Assembly (NCBI GenBank): GCA_017643685.1
Contig: JAEPMY010000003.1
Coordinates: 1 to 64,000, forward strand
Reading direction: 5' to 3'
DNA: 64,000 nucleotides
Source: Sneathiella sp.
Lineage (GTDB): Bacteria; Pseudomonadota; Alphaproteobacteria; Sneathiellales; Sneathiellaceae
Position 1 is the stretch's first letter, and the number at the start of each line of letters is the position of its first letter. Below are positions 9,369 to 18,035 of the stretch, one piece after another. The translations under genes and the position numbers were made by a program. The notes under the pieces are model-generated. The model was given only the letters and a program-made list of their open reading frames with translations. It ran no database searches and was not told the origin of the DNA.

Positions 9369-9581
9369 CTTTCAACCCTAGAAATCACATCCTGAAGAAG
9401 TCAGTATCGTATACTTAGTATTATAAAACAATAATATTAGATATAGGGTCGGTTAAATATTAGCAAAGATTGTGAGTAAATTTTTGGAAGGGGTTGATCT
9501 GTCCGCCAAACTCTATATGCAGAGATCAGGATTATGAGATCTGCGACGTTTATAAGCGCAGGTGAGTGATAGAGGTTTGGT

Positions 9582-10058
9582 ATGGCTGATTTAGTAATTC
9601 GCAAAGCAGAAGAAAAGGATACGTCTCGCCTGAATGCGGCTTTGCGGGAATTGTCAGAATATATGGGGGACGATCACCCAATTACGGATGAAACACTTGG
9701 CCGATTGATGTTCGAAGGTCATGCTCATTCTGAAGCTTTATTAGCCGAAAATGACGGTGAATTGGTGGGCGTCTGTCTATACGCCCCGTTTATTTCCACA
9801 AATCTGGGGGGATTGGCCGTCTATGTGTCAGACCTTTGGGTTCATGACAGTATGCGGGGGCAGGGGCTTGGCCCAAAATTGATGAGTGCCGTTGTGGACC
9901 AATGGGGGGATCAGGTGAAATTCATCCGCCTTTCTGTCTATAACGATAACCCTAAAGCCCGAGAGGTTTATATCCGCCTCGGCTTTAAGGGAGAGCCAAA
10001 AGCAGAGTTTTTGCAGCTTTATGCTGAGGATTTTAAAAATATCCGAAAATCTGCTTAG
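9582..10058 (+). CDS. GNAT-family N-acetyltransferase
   Basis: A 158-residue acetyltransferase. The acetyl-CoA loop is visible as RGQGLGPKLM (QxxGxG type), preceded by the beta-4 strand LAVYVSDLWV and followed by SVYNDNPKAREVYIRLGF, a standard GNAT motif B. The acceptor substrate cannot be told from sequence. It is a single gene, divergent from the two-component operon, and ends at a bidirectional-looking terminator shared with the EamA transporter gene. Confidence 0.88.
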   Translation: MADLVIRKAEEKDTSRLNAALRELSEYMGDDHPITDETLGRLMFEGHAHSEALLAENDGELVGVCLYAPFISTNLGGLAVYVSDLWVHDSMRGQGLGPKLMSAVVDQWGDQVKFIRLSVYNDNPKAREVYIRLGFKGEPKAEFLQLYAEDFKNIRKSA

Positions 10059-10066
10059 AAATGTGA

Positions 10067-10092
10067 GGGGGCTTGGACTGTAGCCCCCTTTA
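10067..10092. terminator. Bidirectional terminator-like hairpin
   Basis: A 7-bp GC-rich stem (GGGGGCT at 10067-10073 with AGCCCCC at 10082-10088) and an 8-base loop lie between the ends of two convergent genes. A short T run follows on the plus strand, overlapping the stop codon of the EamA gene. Confidence 0.6.
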
Positions 10093-10989
10093 ATTCTTCT
10101 GGTGCCTGCGTGCAGCTAAGACCACGAAAGTTCCCCCAAGAACCAACGCAGCCAAGATTACCGTTTCCAGCCTTGTTCCTGATGGTTCTAGAAATCCGAG
10201 TTGGATAATCGCCTGTTCAATTGCGAACCCTATAAAGGGGAGGGCGGAAACTGCGACAGTATACTTTAGCGCCCCGATCAGCTTGATAGACCAAAAGGCA
10301 AACAGCATTGACGGTGCCCGAAAGATAATCCCCACAATCACGCCGGATATTAGAATATCAAGGTCCCAATCCTGACCTGTAAGCTCCCCCTGTAGAAGCT
10401 TAAGGCCTAGAAATATCCCGGCGGTCACCAGCAAAACCGAGCCGGTAAACCGCAGCCGCACGCCCATGTGACTGGAATTGTTGTCGGGATGTTTTTCGGC
10501 CAGTAAATTCATGGCAACGACGCTGGCCGCATTTAGCAGCATCAGAAACGTGGTCGGTTGACGAATATCATCATCCAATTGCCAGATAATGACGGCGATA
10601 CCACCCATAATCAGGATATGCCCCACCCATTCAAGCGTGCTGAAGCGATTGCCACCTAAAACCCAGGCAAAGATCGCGATAAGCGGGACGCTTAAACTAC
10701 CAATTGTGCCTGTCTCAAGGACGCTCACATAAGCCAGGATTGAGGTGTAAAGCGCCGCTGATATCACCCGAAGGACCCCCAAAATCCATGTATAGGGGCT
10801 TTTAAAGCTCTCAATTGAGGCTGTGCGACGTCCGCCAATAGATAAGAGGACCGCTCCGCCGGCGCAGAGCTGAATAAACGTGAACATCCAAGGGTCAAGC
10901 GAGAATTCAAGCAGAAGGGCTCGACTCGTAACGCTGAGGGCTGCCCACCAGAAAGTTGCGGCGGCGGTGACTAAGACGGCAAGTTTCAT
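10090..10989 (-). CDS. DMT-superfamily (EamA) transporter
   Basis: A 299-residue inner-membrane protein with about ten predicted transmembrane helices in two EamA repeats, e.g. MKLAVLVTAAATFWWAALSV at the start and VILAALVLGGTFVVLAAR near the end. EamA carriers typically export amino acids or other small metabolites; the substrate is unknown. It is divergent from a LysR gene starting 95 bases away, the usual layout for a regulator controlling an exporter. Confidence 0.88.
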   Translation of the reverse strand: MKLAVLVTAAATFWWAALSVTSRALLLEFSLDPWMFTFIQLCAGGAVLLSIGGRRTASIESFKSPYTWILGVLRVISAALYTSILAYVSVLETGTIGSLSVPLIAIFAWVLGGNRFSTLEWVGHILIMGGIAVIIWQLDDDIRQPTTFLMLLNAASVVAMNLLAEKHPDNNSSHMGVRLRFTGSVLLVTAGIFLGLKLLQGELTGQDWDLDILISGVIVGIIFRAPSMLFAFWSIKLIGALKYTVAVSALPFIGFAIEQAIIQLGFLEPSGTRLETVILAALVLGGTFVVLAARRHQKN

Positions 10990-11084
10990 GAAAAACTCAT
11001 AAGGGTTGGTAGAGGCAGATTATCTCATGAGTGCTGAAAAGAATAAATTCCACATATCTTTTACATGTGTTAAAAAAATTTAAC

Positions 11085-11960
11085 ATGGAATGGTCCGATT
11101 TAAAGATATTTCTAGCCGTTGCCCAGACCGGAAGCCTCCGGCAGGCAGCCCGTATGCTGCAGGTAACTCAGCCGACTGTCTCGCGTCGGCTCAGGTCGTT
11201 AGAGGCCGATTTGGGAATCCCCTTATTTGACCGTGCCCGAGAGGGGCACTTTCTAACTCGTCAGGGACAGGATTTATTGCCTCATATCCGGGCGGTGGAA
11301 AGCGCCGCCCAACGGGTAGAGCAGTTTTCTCTAAAACTGGTGGGTGATTTTCAGGAAACCGTCCGGATTGAAGCGGGGGAGACGGCGGCTTCTATATTGG
11401 CTGAGCGCATATCGGTGAACCCGAAGGATCCCAAAATTGAGCTGGTGGTAACGGGACTTCCGCAAACTGAAACGGGCCGTAAAGCCGATATCAAAATGTT
11501 TCACGGGATGCCGGCTGATGGACGGGGTCTAACCCGCCGGGTGGGTTCCGTGACAGTGGCACTCTATGGTAACCGGCAGTTTGCGAAAGGCCGGGCGTTA
11601 CCACTTAGCGATGAAGATATCTCCACATTGCCCTGGATTGGATTTGTCGAAGAACAAGAGCATTACATCACCATGGAGTGGCTGTGGGAGCGAATGCGTG
11701 GCCGAGCTCCTGTCGCCAGATTAATGAATTTGGACTTGATGATGACGGCAGCCTCTCGCGGGATCGGCGTGACGGTACTTCCTTGTTATAAGGGGGGCCG
11801 GGCAGAAGGTTTGGTGCGATTGACGGCCCCGATCGAAGAGCTGCTTGCGGACTATTGGATTCTGGTTGATCCGGATCTGGCGAAGAACCCTGCTATTCGT
11901 AGTACTATTAACTGGATCATTGAATGCTTTCAGGCGGCAGAGCTTAAAGAGAGCTTGTAG
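11085..11960 (+). CDS. LysR-family transcriptional regulator
   Basis: A 291-residue regulator with an N-terminal winged helix (VAQTGSLRQAARMLQVTQPT then VSRRLRSLEADLG) and a LysR substrate-binding domain. The start at 11085 (MEWSDLKIFL) matches the family; an earlier in-frame start at 11031 would add 18 residues. The divergent EamA exporter is its likely target. The last 17 bases overlap the 3' end of the convergent symporter gene. Confidence 0.88.
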   Translation: MEWSDLKIFLAVAQTGSLRQAARMLQVTQPTVSRRLRSLEADLGIPLFDRAREGHFLTRQGQDLLPHIRAVESAAQRVEQFSLKLVGDFQETVRIEAGETAASILAERISVNPKDPKIELVVTGLPQTETGRKADIKMFHGMPADGRGLTRRVGSVTVALYGNRQFAKGRALPLSDEDISTLPWIGFVEEQEHYITMEWLWERMRGRAPVARLMNLDLMMTAASRGIGVTVLPCYKGGRAEGLVRLTAPIEELLADYWILVDPDLAKNPAIRSTINWIIECFQAAELKESL

Positions 11961-13284
11961 CTTCTGATCTTTCATCTTCCGGTGCATCTTCAAGCCATGT
12001 ATTCATGACACAACAGGCCGTCAGGTCACCTGTGACGTTAATGGTGGTTCGGCACATGTCCAAAATACGGTCTACCCCGATAATAAGCGCGATCCCACTT
12101 GGCGGAATGCCCATCCCTTGTAAAATGGTGGCGAGAATAACAATTCCCACACCGGGTGTAGACGGTGACCCAATAGAGGCGCCAACGGTGGTAATCACCA
12201 GGATCGCGATTTCCATCCCTGTTAGATCAACCCCATAAACCTGAGTGATGAAAAGCGCCGCAACAACTTGATAAAGGGCCGTTCCATCCATATTCACGGT
12301 TGCCCCAAGGGGAATAATGAATTTGGAGATTGCTGGTTTAATCGTTAGCTTTTCGATGGCGGTTTTCATGGAGAGCGGCATTACCGCAGCGGAGCTTGAG
12401 GTGGAGAAGGCCAACAGCTGCACCTCTCTCACGCTGGATAGGAAATGCCCGATATGCTGGCCCGCTACAAGGCGGACGATCATCAGATAAATCCCAAGCA
12501 GCAGCGTAAGGCCCAAAAGAACCGTTCCGACGTAAACGGATACGCCAACAATGGCTTCAAACCCTACGCGGATGGTAATGTCGGCAAGCAAACCAAAAAC
12601 AGCGTAGGGGGCCAATAACATGGCCCAGCTTACGATTTTAAGGGTGACTTCTTGCGCCATATCCGCGATGGAGAGGAAAAGGTTCTTTTTCTCAGTTGGG
12701 AGCAGCATGACCGCAATCCCGATGAAAATGGCGAAGATTACAATCTGCAACATATTTTGGCTGAGCTGCGCCTCTGCCAGATTTGTGGGGATTAATTCGG
12801 CAATAAATTCTGGAACCGGTTTCGGGGTGAGAGTTTTCACCTCTGTCTGCAGTTGCGCGGCGCCGCTTGCTGCCAATAAATCAGAATTGATATAATCGCC
12901 CGGCGTGATACCGAGGGCAAGTATGACCCCAATGCCAACCGCGATCGTGGTCGTTCCCACAAAATAGGGAAAAATCCGAAATCCGACCCGTTTTAGATGA
13001 TCCACATCGCCACTTGCACAGATCCCCAGAATGATCGAAGAGATGACGAGCGGTATAACAACCATCTGGATCAGATTAAGAAAGATGGAGCCCGGTAGTT
13101 TTATCCACGCGGCAATCTCCAGGCTGAGTTTTTCAGGCAGAAGAGCGGCGCCTTCTGGGGAGAGCAATAACCCTGTCGTCAGGCCAAGCGCCATGGCAAT
13201 GAGGATTTGCACCCATAATCGGGTTCGGATCAGAACGGAAATAGTCTCTAGTTCTGTTCCAAAACTGAAAAAGGATTTCGTCAT
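11944..13284 (-). CDS. Dicarboxylate/amino acid:cation symporter (SDF family, GltP/DctA-like)
   Basis: A 446-residue inner-membrane carrier that imports glutamate/aspartate or C4-dicarboxylates with H+ or Na+. Family hallmarks are visible: the serine-rich loop LLAFSTSSSAAVMPLS, the NMDGTALYQ motif and the TTVGASIGSPSTPGVGIV re-entrant hairpin. About eight transmembrane helices are expected. The start is set at 13284 (MTKSFFSFG) because upstream in-frame residues do not resemble the family; starts at 13302 or 13389 are possible. It is divergent from the DUF2161 gene. Confidence 0.9.
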   Translation of the reverse strand: MTKSFFSFGTELETISVLIRTRLWVQILIAMALGLTTGLLLSPEGAALLPEKLSLEIAAWIKLPGSIFLNLIQMVVIPLVISSIILGICASGDVDHLKRVGFRIFPYFVGTTTIAVGIGVILALGITPGDYINSDLLAASGAAQLQTEVKTLTPKPVPEFIAELIPTNLAEAQLSQNMLQIVIFAIFIGIAVMLLPTEKKNLFLSIADMAQEVTLKIVSWAMLLAPYAVFGLLADITIRVGFEAIVGVSVYVGTVLLGLTLLLGIYLMIVRLVAGQHIGHFLSSVREVQLLAFSTSSSAAVMPLSMKTAIEKLTIKPAISKFIIPLGATVNMDGTALYQVVAALFITQVYGVDLTGMEIAILVITTVGASIGSPSTPGVGIVILATILQGMGIPPSGIALIIGVDRILDMCRTTINVTGDLTACCVMNTWLEDAPEDERSEATSSL

Positions 13285-13418
13285 CTGGCCGCCCCCTGCC
13301 ATTTTACGCCAATGCTTCCCCTCAAGGATACATGATTGTATGTAGGAGTGACCAGTATCAATGAAACCTGATGACGTATTTAGGATCACAAATACTCTTA
13401 AATTAGTGGTGAAACAGC

Positions 13419-14087
13419 ATGGCCAAGGAAACGGATCTGTATCTTCCTGTGAAGCGCTTTTTGGAAGAGAAGGGTTATGAAGTAAAAGCCGAGGTCAATG
13501 GCGCTGATGTGGTCGCAATGAAGGAGGGGGCGCCAACGGTTATTGTGGAGTTGAAGCTTAGCTTTAGTCTTGATCTGGTATTGCAGGGCGTTGACCGCCA
13601 AAATCTGACAGATGACGTTTATTTAGCTGTTTTAGCCCCAAATACGCCGCAAAAACGCAAAAATTGGCGACAGAAACAACGAGATTATCAAAAACTCTGC
13701 CGGAAGTTGGGGTTGGGTCTAATGCTGGTTCCCGCGGCGGAAGAAGAAGCGGGATCTGTGACTGTTCTGCTCGACCCCGCACCCTATACCCCCAGAAAAA
13801 ACAAGAAAAAAGAAACCAGATTGGTTCAGGAGTTTATCTCTCGCTCCGGGGATCCAAATACAGGGGGTAGTACCAGAACAACAATTGTGACGGCTTACCG
13901 GCAGGACGCTATCCGCTGCGCCGAATTATTGAGAGAAAATGGCGAGATGAAGGTTGCGGATATCCGCGCAGAAACCAGCATCGCCAAAACCGCGTCCATC
14001 CTGCAGAAAAACTATTACGGCTGGTTCGAACGCACTGGTCGCGGCGTTTATACCCTTACGGAGAAGGGAAAAGCCGAAATCGGCTAA
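13419..14087 (+). CDS. DUF2161 family putative PD-(D/E)XK phosphodiesterase
   Basis: A 222-residue protein matching the DUF2161 pattern: LPVKRFLEEKGYEVKAEVNG near the N-terminus, then the nuclease-like core ADVVAMKEG...VIVELKLSFS with an ExK motif, and QGVDRQNLTDDVYLAV. The C-terminal third (about 150-222) looks like a winged helix (CAELLRENGEMKVADIRAE, then TSIAKTASILQKNYYGWFE). The function is unknown; a nuclease or phosphodiesterase role is inferred from the fold family only. Its stop overlaps the convergent LysR stop by 4 bases. Confidence 0.78.
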   Translation: MAKETDLYLPVKRFLEEKGYEVKAEVNGADVVAMKEGAPTVIVELKLSFSLDLVLQGVDRQNLTDDVYLAVLAPNTPQKRKNWRQKQRDYQKLCRKLGLGLMLVPAAEEEAGSVTVLLDPAPYTPRKNKKKETRLVQEFISRSGDPNTGGSTRTTIVTAYRQDAIRCAELLRENGEMKVADIRAETSIAKTASILQKNYYGWFERTGRGVYTLTEKGKAEIG

Positions 14088-15052
14088 ATATAAATCCGCT
14101 CTTCAATCGGGGTTTCATCGATGAGTTGGTGGACGATATTGCAAAAGGCGATTTCGGCGCGGTTAAGCTGCGCTTTTGGGTTTTCGACCACATATACATC
14201 GATGGCGGGTGGGGTATCATAGGGAGGGAGCCTCCAGAGGATCCCATTTTTGACGTCTCGTTCCGCCACGTGAATGGGCAGAGGGCCAATGCCAAGGCCC
14301 GCGATAATCATGCGGCGTACTTCTTCCAGATTGGCGGAGGTACCAACGACACGGTCGTCCAGATTTGCCTGCGCCCGCATCAGAGCAACCTGTCGAAGGG
14401 CATCGCCCATCTGGTCGGTTACAAAGCTGACGCTGGAATGACCTGCCAGATCGGCCGGAACGAGGTTTTCTCTGCCAAAAAGGGGATGCTCCGGTCCGCA
14501 AAACAGACCGAAATGTTCCCGAAAAAGGCGTTTATAATTCAATTTTGGGCTTCTATCCTTCACCAGGCAGACCCCCAAGCTGGCCTTTCTCGCCATCAGA
14601 TTTTCAATGGCTTGGCGACTTGCGGAAATTTCAATGGAGAGGGTGGCATAAGGGTGGTTCTGATGGAAAGTGGAGAGGGCTTTGTCAAAAAGCGGACATT
14701 CCACATGACTTGCCATCGCGATCCGAACGTGACCTCGGATTTCATCTTCTGTATCCCGCAGGAGTGTTTCAAAACGCAGGATTGTGCCATGAATATCGAT
14801 AATCTCCCGCTCCAGCATCTCGCCTGCTTTTGTTAAGCGAAAAGTGCCGGGAGATCGGTCTATCAGTTTTTTACCTAAGCGGTCTTCAAGCCGTTTGAGA
14901 GAGGCTGAAACCGATGGTTGACGAAGGCGTAATGTATTTGCCGCATCGGTAATGCTTTTGGATTTTGCAATCACCAGAAAAGTCTTCAGCAGGTTCCAAT
15001 CCAGGTCACGAGCCAGCTTTTCCGGGGTGTAGACGTTGGTGAGAGTATCCAT
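14084..15052 (-). CDS. LysR-family regulator, divergent from the polyamine-like operon
   Basis: A 322-residue LysR regulator: the winged helix contains AKSKSITDAANTLRLRQPS and VSASLKRLEDRLGKKL, followed by a substrate-binding domain. It is divergent from the importer operon, with 89 AT-rich bases between the two start codons (15053-15141), so it very probably controls that operon and itself. I could not settle on a single T-N11-A operator in the gap. Confidence 0.88.
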   Translation of the reverse strand: MDTLTNVYTPEKLARDLDWNLLKTFLVIAKSKSITDAANTLRLRQPSVSASLKRLEDRLGKKLIDRSPGTFRLTKAGEMLEREIIDIHGTILRFETLLRDTEDEIRGHVRIAMASHVECPLFDKALSTFHQNHPYATLSIEISASRQAIENLMARKASLGVCLVKDRSPKLNYKRLFREHFGLFCGPEHPLFGRENLVPADLAGHSSVSFVTDQMGDALRQVALMRAQANLDDRVVGTSANLEEVRRMIIAGLGIGPLPIHVAERDVKNGILWRLPPYDTPPAIDVYVVENPKAQLNRAEIAFCNIVHQLIDETPIEERIYI

Positions 15053-15141
15053 AGTTTCAATCTATATTGAATATTTTAATTATCTATTTGATCTATATAT
15101 GGTCATCTGCGAGCCTTCAACACAATTGTTGGGGGACCTTA

Positions 15142-16008
15142 ATGTCAATCGAAACTCGTGAAGCCAGACAACCTTGGATTTTGTTGTCGCCGGCATTGAC
15201 ATCTATTTTATTGCTTTTGATCGTGCCACTGATGTTCATCGTGGTCTATTCCTTCTGGTTGCGGACGGCAACCGGGGCGGATCAGGTCGGTTTTTACCTG
15301 GATAACTGGGCAGAGGTTCTGACCGACGAGTTTTACCGGGATATTTTGTTGCAGACCTTGTGGATTGCTCTCGTGACCACGGGTGTTTGTGCGCTGATGG
15401 GATATCCGGCAGCTTATTTTATCGCCAGATCCAAAGGGAATAAGGCGATTATGCTGCTGCTGCTAATGTTGCCCTTCTGGATCAGCTATATCATCCGCAC
15501 CATGTCCTGGATCAATATTCTGGGGGTATCGGGCGCTTTTAACAGCGTTCTGATTTCCATTGGGATTATCGATGAGCCCCTGCAACTTCTATACAATCAG
15601 GTCACTGTGATTTTGGGGCTCGTACATTTTCTGCTGCCCTTCATGATCCTGAATATTTATGTGAGCCTTGAAGATATCGACATCAATCTTGAAGACGCAG
15701 CCTGTTCCCTGGGGGCGTCCCGCTGGCAGACCTTTCTGGAGGTGACATTACCTCTCTCACTTCCCGGATTGGCTGCGGGCGGGTTGCTGTGTTTTGTCCT
15801 TGGGGCGGGAACCTACATCACACCGGTTATTCTGGGCGGTCCGCGGGATGCCATGTTTGCCAATCTGGTTTTCGAGGCCATCATCACCCAACTTGATTGG
15901 CCGCTAGGATCTGTGCTCTCGCTTGTTCTGATTGCGGTGCTGGGCTCCATTGTTCTTGTTTACAACCGTTTCCTTGGTATGCGGCAACTGATGAAGGGGC
16001 TGGCATAA
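15142..16008 (+). CDS. Polyamine-type ABC transporter permease (PotB-like)
   Basis: A 288-residue inner-membrane permease with about six transmembrane helices. The cytoplasmic coupling motif is seen as EDAACSLGASRWQTFLEVTL, followed by PLSLPGLAAGG, characteristic of spermidine/putrescine-type importers. The ATG at 15142 has GGGGGAC as a strong ribosome-binding site; the longer frame from 15067 lacks one. It is the first gene of a compact nine-gene operon, and its stop overlaps the start of the second permease (TAATG). Confidence 0.9.
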   Translation: MSIETREARQPWILLSPALTSILLLLIVPLMFIVVYSFWLRTATGADQVGFYLDNWAEVLTDEFYRDILLQTLWIALVTTGVCALMGYPAAYFIARSKGNKAIMLLLLMLPFWISYIIRTMSWINILGVSGAFNSVLISIGIIDEPLQLLYNQVTVILGLVHFLLPFMILNIYVSLEDIDINLEDAACSLGASRWQTFLEVTLPLSLPGLAAGGLLCFVLGAGTYITPVILGGPRDAMFANLVFEAIITQLDWPLGSVLSLVLIAVLGSIVLVYNRFLGMRQLMKGLA

Positions 16009-16793
16009 TGGGTTGGCATTTAATTCGTTTTTCAACGATTCTTGTATATCTGTTCATGTTTCTGCCGGTTGCGGTGGTGGTATTGCTCAGCTTCAATGCA
16101 AACCAGTTTGGCAGTTTTCCAATCACCGGCTTTTCCTTCCGCTGGTTTATCGAACTGGCAGAGAATGAAGCGATCATTCGGGCTTTTAAAACGTCGCTTC
16201 TACTAGGGTTTCTGACGGCGATTATCTCAACAACTCTTGGTGTGCTCGCCAGTCTTGCGCTGGTTCGCTACAAGGTGCCGGGCAGCAACTTTATCAGCAC
16301 GTTGCTGATTGCGCCGATTTTGGTGCCAGAAGTGGTTTTGGCGGTGGCGCTTCTGTTGTTCCTGAATTTTCTGTCCGTTCATAAAAGCTTCTTCATGTTG
16401 CTGATGGGGCATGTGATTTTCACCTTGCCGTTTGTGGTTCTCGTGGTTCAGGCACGTTTAATGGGGATCCGCCGTGACGTGGAAGAGGCAGCCATGAGCC
16501 TTGGGGCGACGCCTATTCAGACCTTTTTCCAAATCACATTGCCGCTACTGGCACCTGCTGTATTTGCCGGCATGCTGTTTGCCTTCACCATCAGTTTTGA
16601 TGACATCACCGGGACATTATTCTGGAAGCCGGGGGGCGTGGAAACGGTTCCAACTCAGATTTTTGCCATGCTGCGAAATTCCATCTCACCTGAGATCAAC
16701 GCGCTTGGTTCGGTCATGATTTTCTTCACCGTCGGGGTGCCCCTGCTTGGGGCGGCCATCGCCCGACGGATCGCAAATAAACAAAGCCAATAG
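16008..16793 (+). CDS. Polyamine-type ABC transporter permease (PotC-like)
   Basis: A 261-residue permease with about six transmembrane helices and the coupling motif EEAAMSLGATPIQTFFQITL. The segment FTISFDDITGTLFW is typical of PotC-type subunits. The start overlaps the previous stop by one base. With the PotB-like protein it forms the membrane channel of the importer. Confidence 0.9.
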   Translation: MGWHLIRFSTILVYLFMFLPVAVVVLLSFNANQFGSFPITGFSFRWFIELAENEAIIRAFKTSLLLGFLTAIISTTLGVLASLALVRYKVPGSNFISTLLIAPILVPEVVLAVALLLFLNFLSVHKSFFMLLMGHVIFTLPFVVLVVQARLMGIRRDVEEAAMSLGATPIQTFFQITLPLLAPAVFAGMLFAFTISFDDITGTLFWKPGGVETVPTQIFAMLRNSISPEINALGSVMIFFTVGVPLLGAAIARRIANKQSQ

Positions 16794-16831
16794 ACGGCAT
16801 CGATGGCGGATTTCTAACAGAGGAGAGACTA

Positions 16832-17971
16832 ATGGATAATTCAAAACGCTACGAGCGTCTGCTTGAACGATATAAAAACGGTGATCTGGATCGCCGGAAA
16901 TTTCTGGGCCTGATCGGCGCGGCGGGTCTGGCCTACGGACTGCACACCCCATTTGCCAAAAACGCAATGGCGGCGGCTAAGGAAGTTCGTTTTGACGGTT
17001 GGGGCGGTGTTGTCTCCGAAGCATTCCGCAAGCATGCTTTTGATCCTTACACCAAGAAAACAGGCATTAAAGTTGTCGATGGCACATTCGGCAGTGGTGA
17101 TGAGTATCTTTCCCGTGTCAAAGCAAGTCAGAATGGCGAATACAACATTGCTCACCTGTCTGGTGTTTTCGATTATGCCCGCTATCACGGTCTTGGTCTG
17201 ACTTCTGAACTGAATGAAGCGAATATCCCGAACCTGAAATATGTCATTCCAAAACTGGCTGATGTGTTCCGCGGGATTACTGATGGCAAACTGTCCTGCG
17301 TTCCTTATGACTATGGCACAACAGGTCTTGCTTATAACCGCAAATACATCACCGACGAGGAGATGAAAGAAAAAGGCGCAAATATCCTGCTGGAGAAACG
17401 CCTGAAAGGTAAAATCGGTGGTTGGGGCGATTGGCGGACCCGTATCTGGTATGCGTCTCTGCAAACAGGTCAGAATCCGAACGGCGCAACCGATATGGAT
17501 GCGGTTTGGGAAGCGCTTCGCACACACCGTGATCTGCTTTTGAAATACTGGAGCTCTGGCGCAGAACTGATGAGCCTCCTCGCAGAGGAAGAAATTTATG
17601 TAACCGAAGCTTGGTCTGGCCGTGTGTTTGCACTGCAAGAGCAGGGTCATGATATTGGTTACATGGATCCGCCAAACGGCTTTGGCTGGCAGGAATGTCT
17701 CTTTGTGATCAAAGGGTCTCCAATGGAAGCTTGTGAAGAGCTTCTGAACTTTATGTTGGCTCCTGAGACCTCCATCGCAGTGGCTGAAGGTCAGAACTAT
17801 CCACCTGCGCTGGATCCAACGAAGGTTGATCTTGGCAAGAAGATCCCGACGCTTCCTGCCTTTGACCCAACAGGTAAACTCTCTGGTCTGACATTTGCCG
17901 ATCCAAATTACTGGAATGGCAATGAGCAGGATTGGTCCAAGAAATTTGGCCGTATCCAGAAGGGCTATTAA
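16832..17971 (+). CDS. Polyamine-type ABC transporter substrate-binding protein (PotD-like, Tat signal)
   Basis: A 379-residue periplasmic binding protein. Its N-terminus has a twin-arginine signal (DRRKFLGLIGAAG about residues 20-32, then a cleavage region near MAAAKE). The mature part has PotD-family features: VRFDGWGGVVSEAFRKHAFD, PYDYGTTGLAYNRKYI and VTEAWSGRVFALQEQGHDIG. The ligand is probably a polyamine or an acylated polyamine, judged from the family and the linked amidohydrolase, not from binding-site residues. It is 38 bases after the permease and followed by a strong hairpin that may raise its transcript level. Confidence 0.88.
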   Translation: MDNSKRYERLLERYKNGDLDRRKFLGLIGAAGLAYGLHTPFAKNAMAAAKEVRFDGWGGVVSEAFRKHAFDPYTKKTGIKVVDGTFGSGDEYLSRVKASQNGEYNIAHLSGVFDYARYHGLGLTSELNEANIPNLKYVIPKLADVFRGITDGKLSCVPYDYGTTGLAYNRKYITDEEMKEKGANILLEKRLKGKIGGWGDWRTRIWYASLQTGQNPNGATDMDAVWEALRTHRDLLLKYWSSGAELMSLLAEEEIYVTEAWSGRVFALQEQGHDIGYMDPPNGFGWQECLFVIKGSPMEACEELLNFMLAPETSIAVAEGQNYPPALDPTKVDLGKKIPTLPAFDPTGKLSGLTFADPNYWNGNEQDWSKKFGRIQKGY

Positions 17972-17980
17972 TACCTCCTC

Positions 17981-18006
17981 CCCCTCGTCGCTTCGGCGGC
18001 GGGGGG
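17981..18006 (+). terminator. Strong UUCG-loop hairpin after the binding-protein gene
   Basis: An 11-bp stem (17981-17991 with 17996-18006, two G-U pairs) closes a TTCG tetraloop inside C(TTCG)G. No T run follows. It sits between the binding-protein and ATPase genes of one operon, so partial termination or protection of the upstream mRNA from 3' decay is the likely role. Confidence 0.65.
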
Positions 18007-18035
18007 ATCCTGACCCACGCTGAAAGGGATCTTTC

